Assembly: GCF_026535915.1 (NCBI RefSeq)
Contig: NZ_JAFNPF010000001.1
Span: 1,798,001 to 1,862,000, forward strand
DNA: 64,000 bases
Direction of reading: 5' to 3'
Source: Snodgrassella sp945267035
GTDB taxonomy: Bacteria > Pseudomonadota > Gammaproteobacteria > Burkholderiales > Neisseriaceae
The first letter of the stretch is position 1. Every line of letters starts with the position of its first letter. The translations under genes were made by a program, and so were the position numbers. The notes under the pieces were generated by a model. It searched no databases. It worked only from the letters and a program-made list of their open reading frames with translations, and had not been told where the DNA came from. Of this stretch, positions 47,247-57,345 are shown in pieces.

Positions 47247-48140
47247 CTAAACCAATTGATCGCCCCAATGGAGTTTTTGGCGTAATGTTTTGTAATACTG
47301 GTAATTGACTGGATGTAAAATGCGTAAAGAGTTGCGGTAGCGACGGATACGCACTCTATCCATCATTTCCAGATCAAAAAAAGCCTGACCATCAAAATGC
47401 ACTCGTACATCATTACCCTTGGTAATGAGGATTTCTATTTCACTGGTATCACATACAGCAATAGGACGATTAGACATCGATTGCGGGCAAATCGGTACCA
47501 AACTGAAGGCGCGCAAGGTTGGCTGTAATATGGGTCCACCGGCTGCAAGAGCATAGGCGGTTGAACCAGTTGGCGTGGAAACAATCAGTCCATCAGAACG
47601 TTGTGTATAAACAAATTCTTGATTGATAAACACCTCAAATTCAATCATTTGCCCCAAACCACCGCGACTCAGCACCACATCATTCAGAGCCAATGAATGA
47701 GCCACCTCAGAATGAGCGCGCAACACCGATGCTTCCAGCATAATGCGTTCTTCCGGCGTATAATTGCCACGAAGCATTCCGGCTAATTCCTGCAACATCT
47801 CCATTCTGGGTACTTGAGTCAGAAAGCCCAAATGTCCCTGATGAACCCCGATCAAAGGCACTCGGTGCGGTGCCAGCTCCCGCGCAACCGATAATAAGGT
47901 TCCATCGCCACCCAGCACAATGACCAGATCACACAGCCGCCCCATTTTTTCTTTAGTAATGATGTGACCATGCTTTTCATCAATCATTTGCAAAGTGTCA
48001 ACATCTAAAGGAGAGGCTGCGTCAATGAAGACATTTAAGCCTTCATCAATCAGAAAAGTCATCAATTCATTCACTACAGACTCAATCATCGGTGTCTGCG
48101 GTCTGGTTACAATGCCGATGTTGTTAAATTGACTATTCAT
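47247..48140 (-). CDS. nadK: NAD kinase NadK
   Basis: Phosphorylates NAD to NADP. Motifs: LGGDGTLL near residue 73, LNDVVLSRGG near 150, and STPTGSTAYALAAGGPI near 185. 297 residues. It is transcribed away from miaA, 171 nt apart. Confidence 0.96.
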   Translation of the reverse strand: MNSQFNNIGIVTRPQTPMIESVVNELMTFLIDEGLNVFIDAASPLDVDTLQMIDEKHGHIITKEKMGRLCDLVIVLGGDGTLLSVARELAPHRVPLIGVHQGHLGFLTQVPRMEMLQELAGMLRGNYTPEERIMLEASVLRAHSEVAHSLALNDVVLSRGGLGQMIEFEVFINQEFVYTQRSDGLIVSTPTGSTAYALAAGGPILQPTLRAFSLVPICPQSMSNRPIAVCDTSEIEILITKGNDVRVHFDGQAFFDLEMMDRVRIRRYRNSLRILHPVNYQYYKTLRQKLHWGDQLV

Positions 48141-48311
48141 GCAACGCTGGATCCTGATTGTTAAACGGCTTCATAAGGGTATAAATCGTGAAAAACTCAT
48201 TAAAGCACATGTTAAGTGAATCTGCATTATATAGCCTTCGGCTTGACAACGCGACTCGCCCTAGCCCGCAGATAAAGTTACAATACGACTTTGAAAAAAA
48301 GATCTAATGCT

Positions 48312-49256
48312 ATGTCTATATCACAGCCTAAAGTTTTTGCTCTGCTAGGTCCGACTGCATCGGGTAAAACCAGTCTGGCTTTAGCATTAGCACAACAAAT
48401 TCCAATCGAAATCATCAGCCTTGATTCCGCTTTAGTCTATCAGGATATGGATATCGGCACCGCCAAGCCAACGGCACAAGAATTGACCGCCACGCCGCAC
48501 CACCTTATCAACATCATTACACCGCTGCAAAGTTATAATGCATCACAATTTGTCAGTGATTGTGTTCGATTAGTAACGGAAATTCATGCGCGCGGACGCT
48601 TACCAATTCTGGTTGGTGGCACCATGATGTATTACCACGCGTTAATGCATGGTCTAAATCAATTACCGCAGGCGGATCCAGAAATTCGCGCGAAATTGAG
48701 CGAACTCAAACAGCAACACGGAATAGCCCATTTACATACTTTACTGAAACAATTAGATCCGCATACAGCAGCACGTTTACCGGCGGGCGACAGCCAGCGC
48801 ATAGAACGGGCATTGGAGATTTATTACATCACTGGCAAACCCATGAGTAGTCAGCTTGATCACCAGCAAACCCTTACTCCCCCACTCAATCTATTTAGTA
48901 TGGCTTTGGTACCGGCAAACCGAGCCGAGTTACACCAGCAAATTGCTGTCCGCTTCCAAACCATGCTATCTCAAGGATTGATTGAAGAAGTAGAAAATTT
49001 GCGCCAAAAATACCCTGATCTGCATCCAGATCTACCTTCTATCCGCTGCGTTGGCTACCGTCAGGCTTGGGATTACCTGTCAGGATTAAGTGATTTATCC
49101 ACCTTTATTGCCAGCAGTACAGCGGCAACTCGTCAGTTAGCCAAACGTCAGTTAACATGGCTGCGTAAACTCCAACCCAATATCACCGTTGATCCCTACC
49201 AAAATAGCCAATTGTTGCCACAGGCAGAAACTGCGCTGCGCCAATTTTTTTCCTGA
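48312..49256 (+). CDS. miaA: tRNA dimethylallyltransferase MiaA
   Basis: Prenylates A37 of UNN-decoding tRNAs. ATP/prenyl P-loop GPTASGKTSLA near residue 13, then ISLDSALVYQDMDIGTAKP (DSxxxY), ILVGGTMMYYHAL near 105, and the C-terminal RCVGYRQAWDYL and RQLAKRQLTWLRK tRNA-binding helices. 314 residues from the ATG at 48312; an upstream TTG at 48291 lacks support. No clear ribosome site in either case. Confidence 0.95.
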   Translation: MSISQPKVFALLGPTASGKTSLALALAQQIPIEIISLDSALVYQDMDIGTAKPTAQELTATPHHLINIITPLQSYNASQFVSDCVRLVTEIHARGRLPILVGGTMMYYHALMHGLNQLPQADPEIRAKLSELKQQHGIAHLHTLLKQLDPHTAARLPAGDSQRIERALEIYYITGKPMSSQLDHQQTLTPPLNLFSMALVPANRAELHQQIAVRFQTMLSQGLIEEVENLRQKYPDLHPDLPSIRCVGYRQAWDYLSGLSDLSTFIASSTAATRQLAKRQLTWLRKLQPNITVDPYQNSQLLPQAETALRQFFS

Positions 49257-49608
49257 TCAAGTTGGCAGCGTAGCCGACAAATATCCGTTACATGGTGGTT
49301 TAAAAGCATACTACCCACATAATGTATCAACTAAATCATCAGGCACTAATATATAATACATTGTATTATATTAATAAATTTCAGCGACTTTATTTAAGCC
49401 TGATTTAAACCAAATAACTGGCAATTATTTCGGCAATTATTGCAGCCAAACGGCACTGTTTACAGTAAAATATCGCCAGTTGTGCACTGTTTACCAATAA
49501 ACATATTCAGATTTACGATGAATATCGCAGTATGCACTCAGCACACCTCAGCACTTAATCTGACCAGCCAAGGGGGTCAGACAATTTGAATTCTTATGGA
49601 GAACAACG
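49257..49608. other. Upstream region of the CoA-transferase gene
   Basis: 352 bp without a gene. It holds a perfect 9-1-9 palindrome at 49352 (separate entry). No other feature recognised. Confidence 0.5.
49352..49370. promoter_or_regulatory. 19-bp palindrome, possible operator
   Basis: TATAATACA-T-TGTATTATA is a perfect inverted repeat 239 bp upstream of the CoA-transferase gene. The TGTATT/AATACA core resembles operators of some GntR-type regulators. It could also be a chance AT-rich palindrome. Confidence 0.35.
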
Positions 49609-51126
49609 ATGTCCGCACAAGATCGTATTCGCAACTCATCCCTTCATTCACGCCTCATGTCTGCTGCTCAGGCTGCATCACTGATTTCACACAATGCCAA
49701 TGTTGGTATGAGTGGCTTTACCGGCGCCGGCTATCCTAAAGTTTTGCCCAAGGCCATTGCTGAACTGGCTGCTCATGAACACAGCGCCGGCCGTCCTTAT
49801 AAAATCAATCTTTGGACTGGTGCATCTACCGCACCGGATTGTGACGGCGTACTGGCACAAGCACATGCCATTAACCAACGTCTGCCTTTCAATTCAGACC
49901 GTGATGTTCGTCAGGAAATCAATAATGGCGAAATTAATTTTATCGATATCCACCTATCTAGTGTCGCTCAACTGGCCCAGTTTGGTTTCCTAGGACACAT
50001 GGATGTCGCTATCGTTGAAGTTGTTGGCATCACAGAAGATGGCAAATTGATCCCTTCTACCGCAGTGGGTAATAACCAAACTTGGCTGGACTTAGCCGAC
50101 AAAGTGATTCTTGAAGTGAACACTTCACTGCCACTGCAATTGGAAGGTATGCATGATATCTGTCATGACAATCCGCTTCCTCCTCATCGTAAACCAATCA
50201 ACATCAATCGCGCTGATGAGCGCATTGGCAGCCCTTACCTGCAAGTTGATCCGAAGAAAATTGTGGCGATTGTTGAATCTAATGCTCCAGACCGTGACAA
50301 TGTCTTCAGCGAACCTGACGAAAAATCAAAACAAATTGCGGCATACGTCGTTGATTTTCTCTCGCATGAAATCAAACAGGGTCGCTTACCAAAAGAAATG
50401 TTACCGATCCAATCAGGTGTAGGTAATGTGGCCAATGCAGTACTGGCCGGCTTGTTAACTGGACCATTTGAAAATCTTTACGGTTACACCGAAGTATTAC
50501 AGGACGGTATGTTAGATTTAGTTCGTGCCGGTAAAATGGTAACCGCATCTGCTACTGCTGTCTCTTTATCAGCCAAAGCGTTTAAAGATTTTACAGATAA
50601 CATTGATTTTTATCGCGAACGTATCGTTTTGCGCTCTCAGGATATCTCCAATCACCCTGAATTGGTTCGTCGTCTAGGCATTATCGGCATGAACTCCATG
50701 ATTGAAGCGGATATTTACGGTAACATCAACTCTACTCACGTGATGGGTACTGGCATGATGAACGGTATTGGTGGATCTGGCGACTTTGCACGCAATTGTT
50801 ATCTGAACTTCTTCGTAACGCCTTCAACCGCGAAAGATGACAAAATTTCTTGTATCGTTCCAATGGTATCTCATGTTGACCATACTGAACACGACACTCA
50901 AATTATTGTCACCGAACAAGGTCTGGCCGATTTGCGTGGTTTGGCTCCACGTCAACGCGCTAAAGTCATGATTGAAAACTGTGCTCACCCAGATTTCCGT
51001 GATCAGTTACAAGACTATTACGATCGTGCTTTGAAAACAGCCAAAGGAATTCACACTCCACACATTCTGACCGAAGCCTTAGGCTGGCACCAGCACTTCA
51101 TTGAAACTGGCAGCATGAAAATGTAA
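49609..51126 (+). CDS. aarC: Succinyl-CoA:acetate CoA-transferase (AarC-like)
   Basis: Moves CoA between succinyl-CoA and acetate, replacing succinyl-CoA synthetase in a variant TCA cycle and detoxifying acetate. 505 residues, the length of Acetobacter AarC. Visible blocks: VGMSGFTGAGYPK near residue 28, the active-site Glu in YGYTEVLQDGMLDL near 294, GSGDFARNCYLNFF near 390 and TEQGLADLRGLAPRQRA near 435. A good GGAGA ribosome site and a strong terminator frame it as a single-gene unit. Class I CoA-transferase is certain; substrate pair is inferred from AarC resemblance. Confidence 0.9.
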   Translation: MSAQDRIRNSSLHSRLMSAAQAASLISHNANVGMSGFTGAGYPKVLPKAIAELAAHEHSAGRPYKINLWTGASTAPDCDGVLAQAHAINQRLPFNSDRDVRQEINNGEINFIDIHLSSVAQLAQFGFLGHMDVAIVEVVGITEDGKLIPSTAVGNNQTWLDLADKVILEVNTSLPLQLEGMHDICHDNPLPPHRKPININRADERIGSPYLQVDPKKIVAIVESNAPDRDNVFSEPDEKSKQIAAYVVDFLSHEIKQGRLPKEMLPIQSGVGNVANAVLAGLLTGPFENLYGYTEVLQDGMLDLVRAGKMVTASATAVSLSAKAFKDFTDNIDFYRERIVLRSQDISNHPELVRRLGIIGMNSMIEADIYGNINSTHVMGTGMMNGIGGSGDFARNCYLNFFVTPSTAKDDKISCIVPMVSHVDHTEHDTQIIVTEQGLADLRGLAPRQRAKVMIENCAHPDFRDQLQDYYDRALKTAKGIHTPHILTEALGWHQHFIETGSMKM

Positions 51127-51139
51127 ATCAACATCCTCA

Positions 51140-51169
51140 AAGTCCTGTGTTCACACAGGACTTTTTTTT
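51140..51169 (+). terminator. Rho-independent terminator of the CoA-transferase gene
   Basis: Perfect 10-base arms AAGTCCTGTG and CACAGGACTT around TTCA, followed by six T, 14 nt past the stop. Confidence 0.9.
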
Positions 51170-51605
51170 ACACGGCAAATCCTGCATAACCCTTTCTAAA
51201 TGGTGCCAGCTTCTATTCTGCTGCTGCGCAATACCTGGCGTTTTTTTCCTTCAGTCTGCACCATTTTCATGGCATAAATTGACCGACTTAAACGTGAAAC
51301 TGGTCAAATCCAACATTTATGCCACCACCTTAAGCTAGACAAAAATTTTACTGGTCTAGCCTAACTAAACCTTATATGATTGAATAACGCTTAAAACTTC
51401 AGCAACCAGCGAAACCGATCAGATCAATCATCTAGGCGCTTAAACAGTCATCTGCTGCAATCCTTCACCACACGATTGCCAGAATAGCCCAAACAGATTA
51501 GCTATTTAAATATTTGATCTGTGACATCATTGCAAATTTAACTCAGCTTAGCCTTGGACAAATGGCACTTAATGCCAACTGATAAATCAACCTGAGTATT
51601 TAATT
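51170..51605. other. Intergenic region before the MFS gene
   Basis: About 435 bp without a gene or repeat I recognise. It should contain the MFS promoter. Confidence 0.5.
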
Positions 51606-52826
51606 ATGTTTCCATCCCAAAACCTATCTATTTCCAACCGAAAACTGTTGCTAATTGCCGGCACCGGCTGGCTGTTTGATGCAATGGATGTTGGTTTATT
51701 ATCCTTTATACTGGCAGCCTTAAAACAAGACTGGTCACTAACCTCTACTCAACTGGGGTGGATCGGTAGCGTCAACTCCATTGGCATGGCAATTGGTGCA
51801 TTCGTGTTTGGCGTTTATGCAGATAAAAAAGGGCGTAAATCAGCATTTTTAATGACCCTACTGATGTTTAGTATCGCTAGTGGCCTAAGTGCTTTCGCCT
51901 GGGGATTAACCAGCTTATTGATACTACGATTCTTTATTGGTATGGGATTAGGTGGAGAATTACCCGTAGCCTCAACCTTAGTCAGTGAAAGTGCTGCCCC
52001 AGAAATACGCGGTCGAATAGTCGTATTATTAGAAAGCTTTTGGGCGATCGGGTGGATACTGGCAGCCTTAATCGCCTACTTTCTTATTCCCTTACCTTTT
52101 ATTGGTTGGCGTGGCGCCATGCTGATATGTGCCATTCCGGCCTTTTATGCGCTTTACTTAAGATATCATTTACCTGAATCAGCTACAGTGAACCGCGCTA
52201 GCCCATCCAAGCAGCCAGAAAGCGTGATCAGTAAACTAAAATTATTAACCTCAAAACCCTATCAGCGTCAAAGTATCATGCTATGGATAGTCTGGTTTTG
52301 CGTCGTATTTTCTTATTATGGCATGTTCTTATGGCTACCCAGTGTCATGATGACCAAAGGCTTTGATATGGTTAAAAGCTTTGCTTATATCTTGATTATG
52401 ACGCTGGCGCAATTACCAGGATATTTTAGCGTTGCATGGCTAATCGAACGTGTTGGACGCAAATGGATACTAATCATCTATTTACTAGGCACCCTCATCA
52501 GTGCGTTCCTGTTTGGGGTGGCTGAAACGAAATCACAATTAATTCTGGCGGGGGCTTTACTCTCATTCTTCAATTTAGGCGCATGGGGAGCATTGTATGC
52601 CTATACACCGGAACAATATTGCAGCAACATTCGCGCTAGCGGTTCCGGTATGGCAGCAGCGATAGGGCGCATCGGTGGGATTCTGGGTCCATTAATGGTG
52701 GGCGTATTAATGGCTAGAAATATCAGTGTATCCGCCATATTTGCCTTATTCAGTCTAGCGATACTGATAGCTGTAGTAGCGATTATCTTATTAGGAAAAG
52801 AGACCAAACAAATTGAACTTAAATAA
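51606..52826 (+). CDS. MFS transporter, NiaP/aromatic-acid type
   Basis: Inner-membrane carrier with 12 expected spans, 406 residues. The start GWLFDAMDVGLLSFILAAL (D and D in the first helix) and GWIGSVNSIGMAIGA match the NiaP niacin and related sugar/acid transporters. The loop 2-3 MFS motif is seen as VYADKKGRKSAF, the 4-5 motif as RFFIGMGLGGELPVASTLVSE, and the second-half motif as LIERVGRKW. Substrate uncertain: niacin, benzoate-like acids or sugars. No neighbour narrows it. Confidence 0.85.
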   Translation: MFPSQNLSISNRKLLLIAGTGWLFDAMDVGLLSFILAALKQDWSLTSTQLGWIGSVNSIGMAIGAFVFGVYADKKGRKSAFLMTLLMFSIASGLSAFAWGLTSLLILRFFIGMGLGGELPVASTLVSESAAPEIRGRIVVLLESFWAIGWILAALIAYFLIPLPFIGWRGAMLICAIPAFYALYLRYHLPESATVNRASPSKQPESVISKLKLLTSKPYQRQSIMLWIVWFCVVFSYYGMFLWLPSVMMTKGFDMVKSFAYILIMTLAQLPGYFSVAWLIERVGRKWILIIYLLGTLISAFLFGVAETKSQLILAGALLSFFNLGAWGALYAYTPEQYCSNIRASGSGMAAAIGRIGGILGPLMVGVLMARNISVSAIFALFSLAILIAVVAIILLGKETKQIELK

Positions 52827-53208
52827 ATACAGCAGCATTCAATAAAACGATATCATGCCGGCAGCAAACCAAGGGGCAGCAACAATGCACCCGTGCAAAA
52901 CTGATTACATGATTCATATTCCTGCTCTATCACCACACGCGCATTCAGTGATCAAGCACCTTAGCCACACAGGCAACTGCCGGCATTCATCAGCAAAAAA
53001 ATCTAATTGTTGCCTGAATAAACCTCAACAAAGCAGCAGCTGAAGCAGCCAGCTATTGGCATAGCTGCCAGATCAATCAAACATCCAACATTAAATCACC
53101 ACCAACCGTGTCATCATGAGCGCTAGCAGTTTAACCATCATGGCATAGCGCTGGTAGTTAGACAATTTTGAAGTATTAGCGGGTAAACAAACGCATGAAA
53201 AATATTAT
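52827..53208. other. Intergenic region, convergent ends
   Basis: About 380 bp between the convergent MFS and Pr6Pr genes. A 62-codon frame at 52855 has no ribosome site or domain and is not called. Confidence 0.5.
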
Positions 53209-53850
53209 TTATCGCCGCTTCTCTGCGCCACAAGCCAATTTGTTATCAATCAAGAATAAAATAAACTCGAGCAATAAAAATAAAATTATCAATGCAGCAA
53301 TAATCCACAATGCTTTAGACAGACCTAATTGATCAGCATTGAGAAAATGATAAGGATATATATGAGTCAAATAACCTCTTATAAAAATATAGAACACATA
53401 GATAAGAGGAGGGATAACAGCGATACTCATCACTTGCTGATCAATAAACTGTCGCGGGCCATATATTAGCCAACTAAATATGGTTAAAATCGGAATGATT
53501 AGATGCAAAAATTCGTTGGTCAAAATAACCATACCATCAACATCATGCCATTGTCGCATCATCCCATTATAGACAATACACGTTATCGTAATGCAGACGA
53601 TACTGTCCAAACGTAACACTTTAAACCATTTAGCCGAATAATCAGCATTGACCAGCAATATTAAACAACTCAGTCCTACGGCCAGATTTGATAGAACGGT
53701 AAAATAGCTATAATAAAAAATAAAGCGGGATAAGTAAGAGGTCTCGTTTAAAATAAGCGGATGCATGCCCTTAATGACAAATAAATAGGTTTCAGTACAA
53801 ATGCTGAATACCACCAAAACCACAATCAACAAATTAAGCAATTTTTTCAT
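53209..53850 (-). CDS. Pr6Pr family integral membrane protein
   Basis: 213 residues with six membrane spans. Family pattern: FTVLSNLAVGLSCL near residue 52, IVYNGMMRQW near 93, NEFLHLIIPILTIFSWLIYGP near 112 and YLTHIYPYHFLNADQLG near 160, all fitting Pr6Pr/FAR-17a-like proteins. Function unknown. No operon partners. Confidence 0.8.
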   Translation of the reverse strand: MKKLLNLLIVVLVVFSICTETYLFVIKGMHPLILNETSYLSRFIFYYSYFTVLSNLAVGLSCLILLVNADYSAKWFKVLRLDSIVCITITCIVYNGMMRQWHDVDGMVILTNEFLHLIIPILTIFSWLIYGPRQFIDQQVMSIAVIPPLIYVFYIFIRGYLTHIYPYHFLNADQLGLSKALWIIAALIILFLLLEFILFLIDNKLACGAEKRR

Positions 53851-54120
53851 ACTCTAAAAAAAGCACCCCTTTAACTTAATTGTAAAAACAACAATTGAAT
53901 ATTTAATAGATAATTTATTTCAACTTTAGAGAGTACCTGTATTGCCACACAACCATTGCATAGAACAAATTGAATGGCTTAATCTCGCATAACTTCAACC
54001 GCCATCGTTGCTCTATGTGTGTTACCATCAAGATGGTATAAATACCAAAAAACATTCAGAATACAAAAACAGTTCTGTTCGCTGCATGTCCTGACAAATT
54101 TAAGCAAAGATTATGCCACT

Positions 54121-54762
54121 ATGATCAGCGTTATCCTGAAAAAATTTCTCCTCATTGCAAGCTTATTTTGCCTGAGTACCACGCTAAGCTTAGCCCAAAT
54201 TAACGTGAAAAATCTGCGCTTGCCCGCCAATTCAAACCAGTTTAGCCATTATTATCATCAAACTCCCCATGGTATAAAACTACTAAACCAATACAGTACA
54301 CAAACCCAAAAAGTGACTGAGCAAGAAACCGAGATTGAAATATTAGGATCCATATTCGGAAAAAACCATTTAAACCTAACGGATCAATATTTTGAAATAG
54401 GTGGTTTTCAGCATCAAGATTATCTTTATAAATTAATTATATACAACACTTACGGCGAGTCAGATACGCCACTTCTGAATATCCTCCTTACCAGCTATGA
54501 CCATCAAGGTAAACTGCGAGCAGCTTTGTTGCTGGATAGTCAGTACAGTTATGAAGACGTGTCCAGTTTCAACAAATTCAAAATTAACCGTGACTTCACC
54601 ATCGATATTACCCAATATGTGACCTATTACTATAATGATAAATATGAGTATGGAGATGAACGAGGGTTAATCAAAAATCCTGTTGCCAAAGTCTATTTAA
54701 AACAAAAATATCAGATAAAAAATGGATATTTTCAACTTATTCAATCCAAAAGCTACGATTAA
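54121..54762 (+). CDS. Secreted protein of unknown function
   Basis: 213 residues from MISVILKKFLLIASLF, a clear signal peptide ending SLAQ (start at 54121; the frame to 54019 adds a non-coding-looking leader). The mature part has beta-rich repeats of Tyr (YLYKLIIYNTYG, ITQYVTYYYNDKYEYGDERG, VYLKQKYQIKNGYFQLIQS). No family recognised. No Cys after the signal. Expected in periplasm or outside. Confidence 0.65.
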   Translation: MISVILKKFLLIASLFCLSTTLSLAQINVKNLRLPANSNQFSHYYHQTPHGIKLLNQYSTQTQKVTEQETEIEILGSIFGKNHLNLTDQYFEIGGFQHQDYLYKLIIYNTYGESDTPLLNILLTSYDHQGKLRAALLLDSQYSYEDVSSFNKFKINRDFTIDITQYVTYYYNDKYEYGDERGLIKNPVAKVYLKQKYQIKNGYFQLIQSKSYD

Positions 54763-55141
54763 GAGCAAAAAAACTCAAAGCTTGCTTGGCAATTAATCCC
54801 TTAGCAACAGGCAGATAAATATACTTTCCTTCAGTCTACACATTCTAAATCAATTCATTATTGGAACTTCCCTGATAATCATCAGATTGCATCATCCCAT
54901 TGGGAAGTCTGCCTTTTAACTGAATGAATACCGTGCCCAACTCACTGTTGGTTTTAAAATCATTATCGGCTGAAGCGAAGTTGATTTGTTTTTATGCGGG
55001 AATGATCACTTGTAAAAACTCTGTACAAAATTAGTATTAGCCCATAATTATGATTAGCAAATATCTGAACTAGTTCATTACTCATTATTTTTAGCAATAA
55101 TGTCTATACTTACCATACTAGCGTAGTATAGGGATACCATT
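54763..55141. other. Intergenic region
   Basis: About 380 bp with no gene recognised; left border of the decayed accessory patch. Confidence 0.5.
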
Positions 55142-55749
55142 TGTGATTTCTTCTCATCGCTAGGTAAAGAAATAGCTCAAATGGCAACTATAGTTAGAGA
55201 GTGAACAATTTCTACTCCTATTATAGCTGTTCCTCCAAGTGATATGGCTTGGGATAATCCTATTTTCGCTGCATTTCCAGCTATTGCTTGAACCGATAAT
55301 GGGATTGAAAGAGTAGACCCAAATTTGCTTTCACAGCATGAAGATTTATTCAAGACAATAGCTCATACAGAAACCCTTAGCCGGGGACCATGGAATGTAG
55401 ACGATTTACATCTAACAAATTATTATAAACCATTGATTATTTCTACCGCTGACCGAATAGATAAAAATGGTTTATCTAAGTCTAAAGTCAATCTTTCCTT
55501 ATGTGACCTATACTAATACGGGAAAGCAAAGAAAGCATCGGTAAAAACAAAATATGAGGAATCTCTAAAACATAGCACCAATAAAAAAGAGCAATATAGT
55601 TTGAGATGGATAAAATCTGAAAAATAGCTGCAAAAAGGAATTTATGTAGATATAACCTTGTTGCAACTATAGTGTTGGAAGTGGCTTTTATACAAGGGTA
55701 TCAAGCCATACACGGTTTTCGTCCTATAGCTAATACCAGAAATGCATAG
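55142..55749 (+). pseudogene. Decayed gene of unknown family before the TPR gene
   Basis: One frame runs from 55142 with two in-frame TGA, one TAA and a TAG but steady protein-like content: VPPSDMAWDNPIFAAFPAIA, SQHEDLFKTIAHTETLSRGP, WNVDDLHLTNYYKPLIISTA, KYEESLKHSTNKKEQYSLRW. A later shift moves to TIVLEVAFIQGYQAIHGFRP, ending TAG at 55749, two bases before the TPR start. The tight junction suggests that the pair was once an operon. Family not recognised. Confidence 0.65.
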
Positions 55750-55751
55750 AT

Positions 55752-56534
55752 ATGGATAAAAAAGAACGGAAAACAAAAATAGCAGAAGCCCGACATTATC
55801 GGCAATTTGCACAATATGCAGAAGCTCTTGCCCTTTTGCATCAAATAACAGCAGAATACCCTGAAGCTCAGTATTATTACTTATTAGCAGCTACGTATTA
55901 CGAAAGTGGAAAAGCAGAAGCAGCTTGGCAATATTCAGACGAGGCTTTAAAGATCAATCCTGCGTATAAAGAAGTTTACTGGTTAAAAGCAAAAATATAT
56001 GAAAACCAAAAACAATACAAACTGGCGGAGCAGATGTATTTAAGAGCCTTAGAAATAGATATGGATTACTTTGAAGCAAGAATAGGTCTTATTGATTTGT
56101 ATTGTAAAAAACAGAAGGATGGTGAAAAAACCATTCAGCAGTGTGAATTTGTAATTAGCCGATATAATAGTTTTGCATTTAACAAAGAAGAGATGAAGGA
56201 GAAATTCAAATGGTTAGGAGCTGTGTACATTGAATTAAAGGAATCTTATATCCATTGCAAAAGATATAAAGATGCCATCCGTTTAATTAACAGATATAAA
56301 GAAGTCATGAATTTTATTGATGATGGAGATGAATACACTTTAGTATCTGAAGATAGACATTTATATAAGTTATATTACATCATAGGTAATAAAGAGATGT
56401 TAGAACAACAACAAAAATTACTTCAAGAACATTATAAATTTAGTACCACCAAAATAATAGGTTTGCAAAAAGATGCAGTACAGGGATATATCTTAGAAAC
56501 AAATTGGGATAATTATCATAAAGATGATTTTTAA
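55752..56534 (+). CDS. Tetratricopeptide repeat protein
   Basis: 260 residues, no signal peptide, so cytoplasmic. At least three TPR units are visible: RHYRQFAQYAEALALLHQI (about 15-35), YYLLAATYYESGKAEAAWQY (about 42-75), YWLKAKIYENQKQYKLAEQM with RALEIDM (about 76-112). The C-terminal half is Lys/Tyr-rich helical. Scaffold or immunity-type role possible given the dead gene before it, but not shown. The codon use is more AT-rich than the flanking housekeeping genes. Confidence 0.75.
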   Translation: MDKKERKTKIAEARHYRQFAQYAEALALLHQITAEYPEAQYYYLLAATYYESGKAEAAWQYSDEALKINPAYKEVYWLKAKIYENQKQYKLAEQMYLRALEIDMDYFEARIGLIDLYCKKQKDGEKTIQQCEFVISRYNSFAFNKEEMKEKFKWLGAVYIELKESYIHCKRYKDAIRLINRYKEVMNFIDDGDEYTLVSEDRHLYKLYYIIGNKEMLEQQQKLLQEHYKFSTTKIIGLQKDAVQGYILETNWDNYHKDDF

Positions 56535-56596
56535 AAGATCACTATCAAAGTCGTAAACGCAAAAAAGACTGTAAATAGATAAAATTTTGATCCATC

Positions 56597-56943
56597 AAAG
56601 TTCTAACGGAACAAGCAGAAAAGGGATTAAAAGAAGCTAATAATCAGCAGTTGTTGGGAGATACAGCAAAACCTGAGCTGTCATACATTAAGATAAATTC
56701 AGAATTCCCCAAAGAAAAAAAGTATTTAGAATTAATATCAAGTACCTAAGAATACGATGATGAAGCATTAGAACTCGATTCCCATTATCCACCAATTTCT
56801 GAGCTATCAGGTTCATAGCCTATGCACAAAGTCATCAAGAAGCAGCTGAAGTAGAATATCAGCAAGCCTTAAAAATAGATCCACAAATTGCATTAGCCAG
56901 AGTAAGGTTAATACAACGGTATTTTGAAAAAGAAAGAATATAA
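56597..56943 (+). pseudogene. Decayed second TPR gene
   Basis: Broken frames read EQAEKGLKEANNQQLLGD, then after a shift AYAQSHQEAAEVEYQQALKI and DPQIALARVRLIQRYFEKER to a TAA at 56943. The QALKIDPQIALARVRL run is a TPR unit similar to those of the intact gene upstream. Confidence 0.6.
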
Positions 56944-57345
56944 CAAAGTATCAGATAATGTAGGTTTATTTTAAATAAGATAATTCCGGACAGATTTAAT
57001 TATGCTAATGAACAATGATGACAGTATGTTTTATAACATTAACCAACATTCTTTATGCAAATTCTACCAATTGGGTTGCCCTACTTAAAGTTGAGTGTGC
57101 TGTACCGCTCTTTCCAAATTCGCATGTCAGCTATATCCGCATGTAGTCGAGCCATCTCAACAAAAGATTGATCTGATTCATGTCTACCTCAATCTATCCG
57201 AGTATGAATTTGCTTTATTTAAAACAATGATCAAATTCATCCACATCTGCTGTGTCGATAAGCTAAAATAGTTAACTAAATAAACTTACGTTAAGTCATC
57301 TTCACCTTTTTCATTTACCTTTCATAACCAAAAGGAATAATCCAA
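56944..57345. other. Upstream region of glyA
   Basis: About 400 bp without a gene. No riboswitch-like or operator structure recognised. An AAAAGGAAT ribosome site precedes glyA. Confidence 0.5.

Noticed and set aside
48243..48284. TTGACA ... TACAAT as a miaA promoter
   Set aside because: The spacer is 30 nt, far from the usual 17; not a credible sigma-70 pair.
52855..53043. 62-codon frame after the MFS gene
   Set aside because: His/Ser-rich random-looking translation without a ribosome site.
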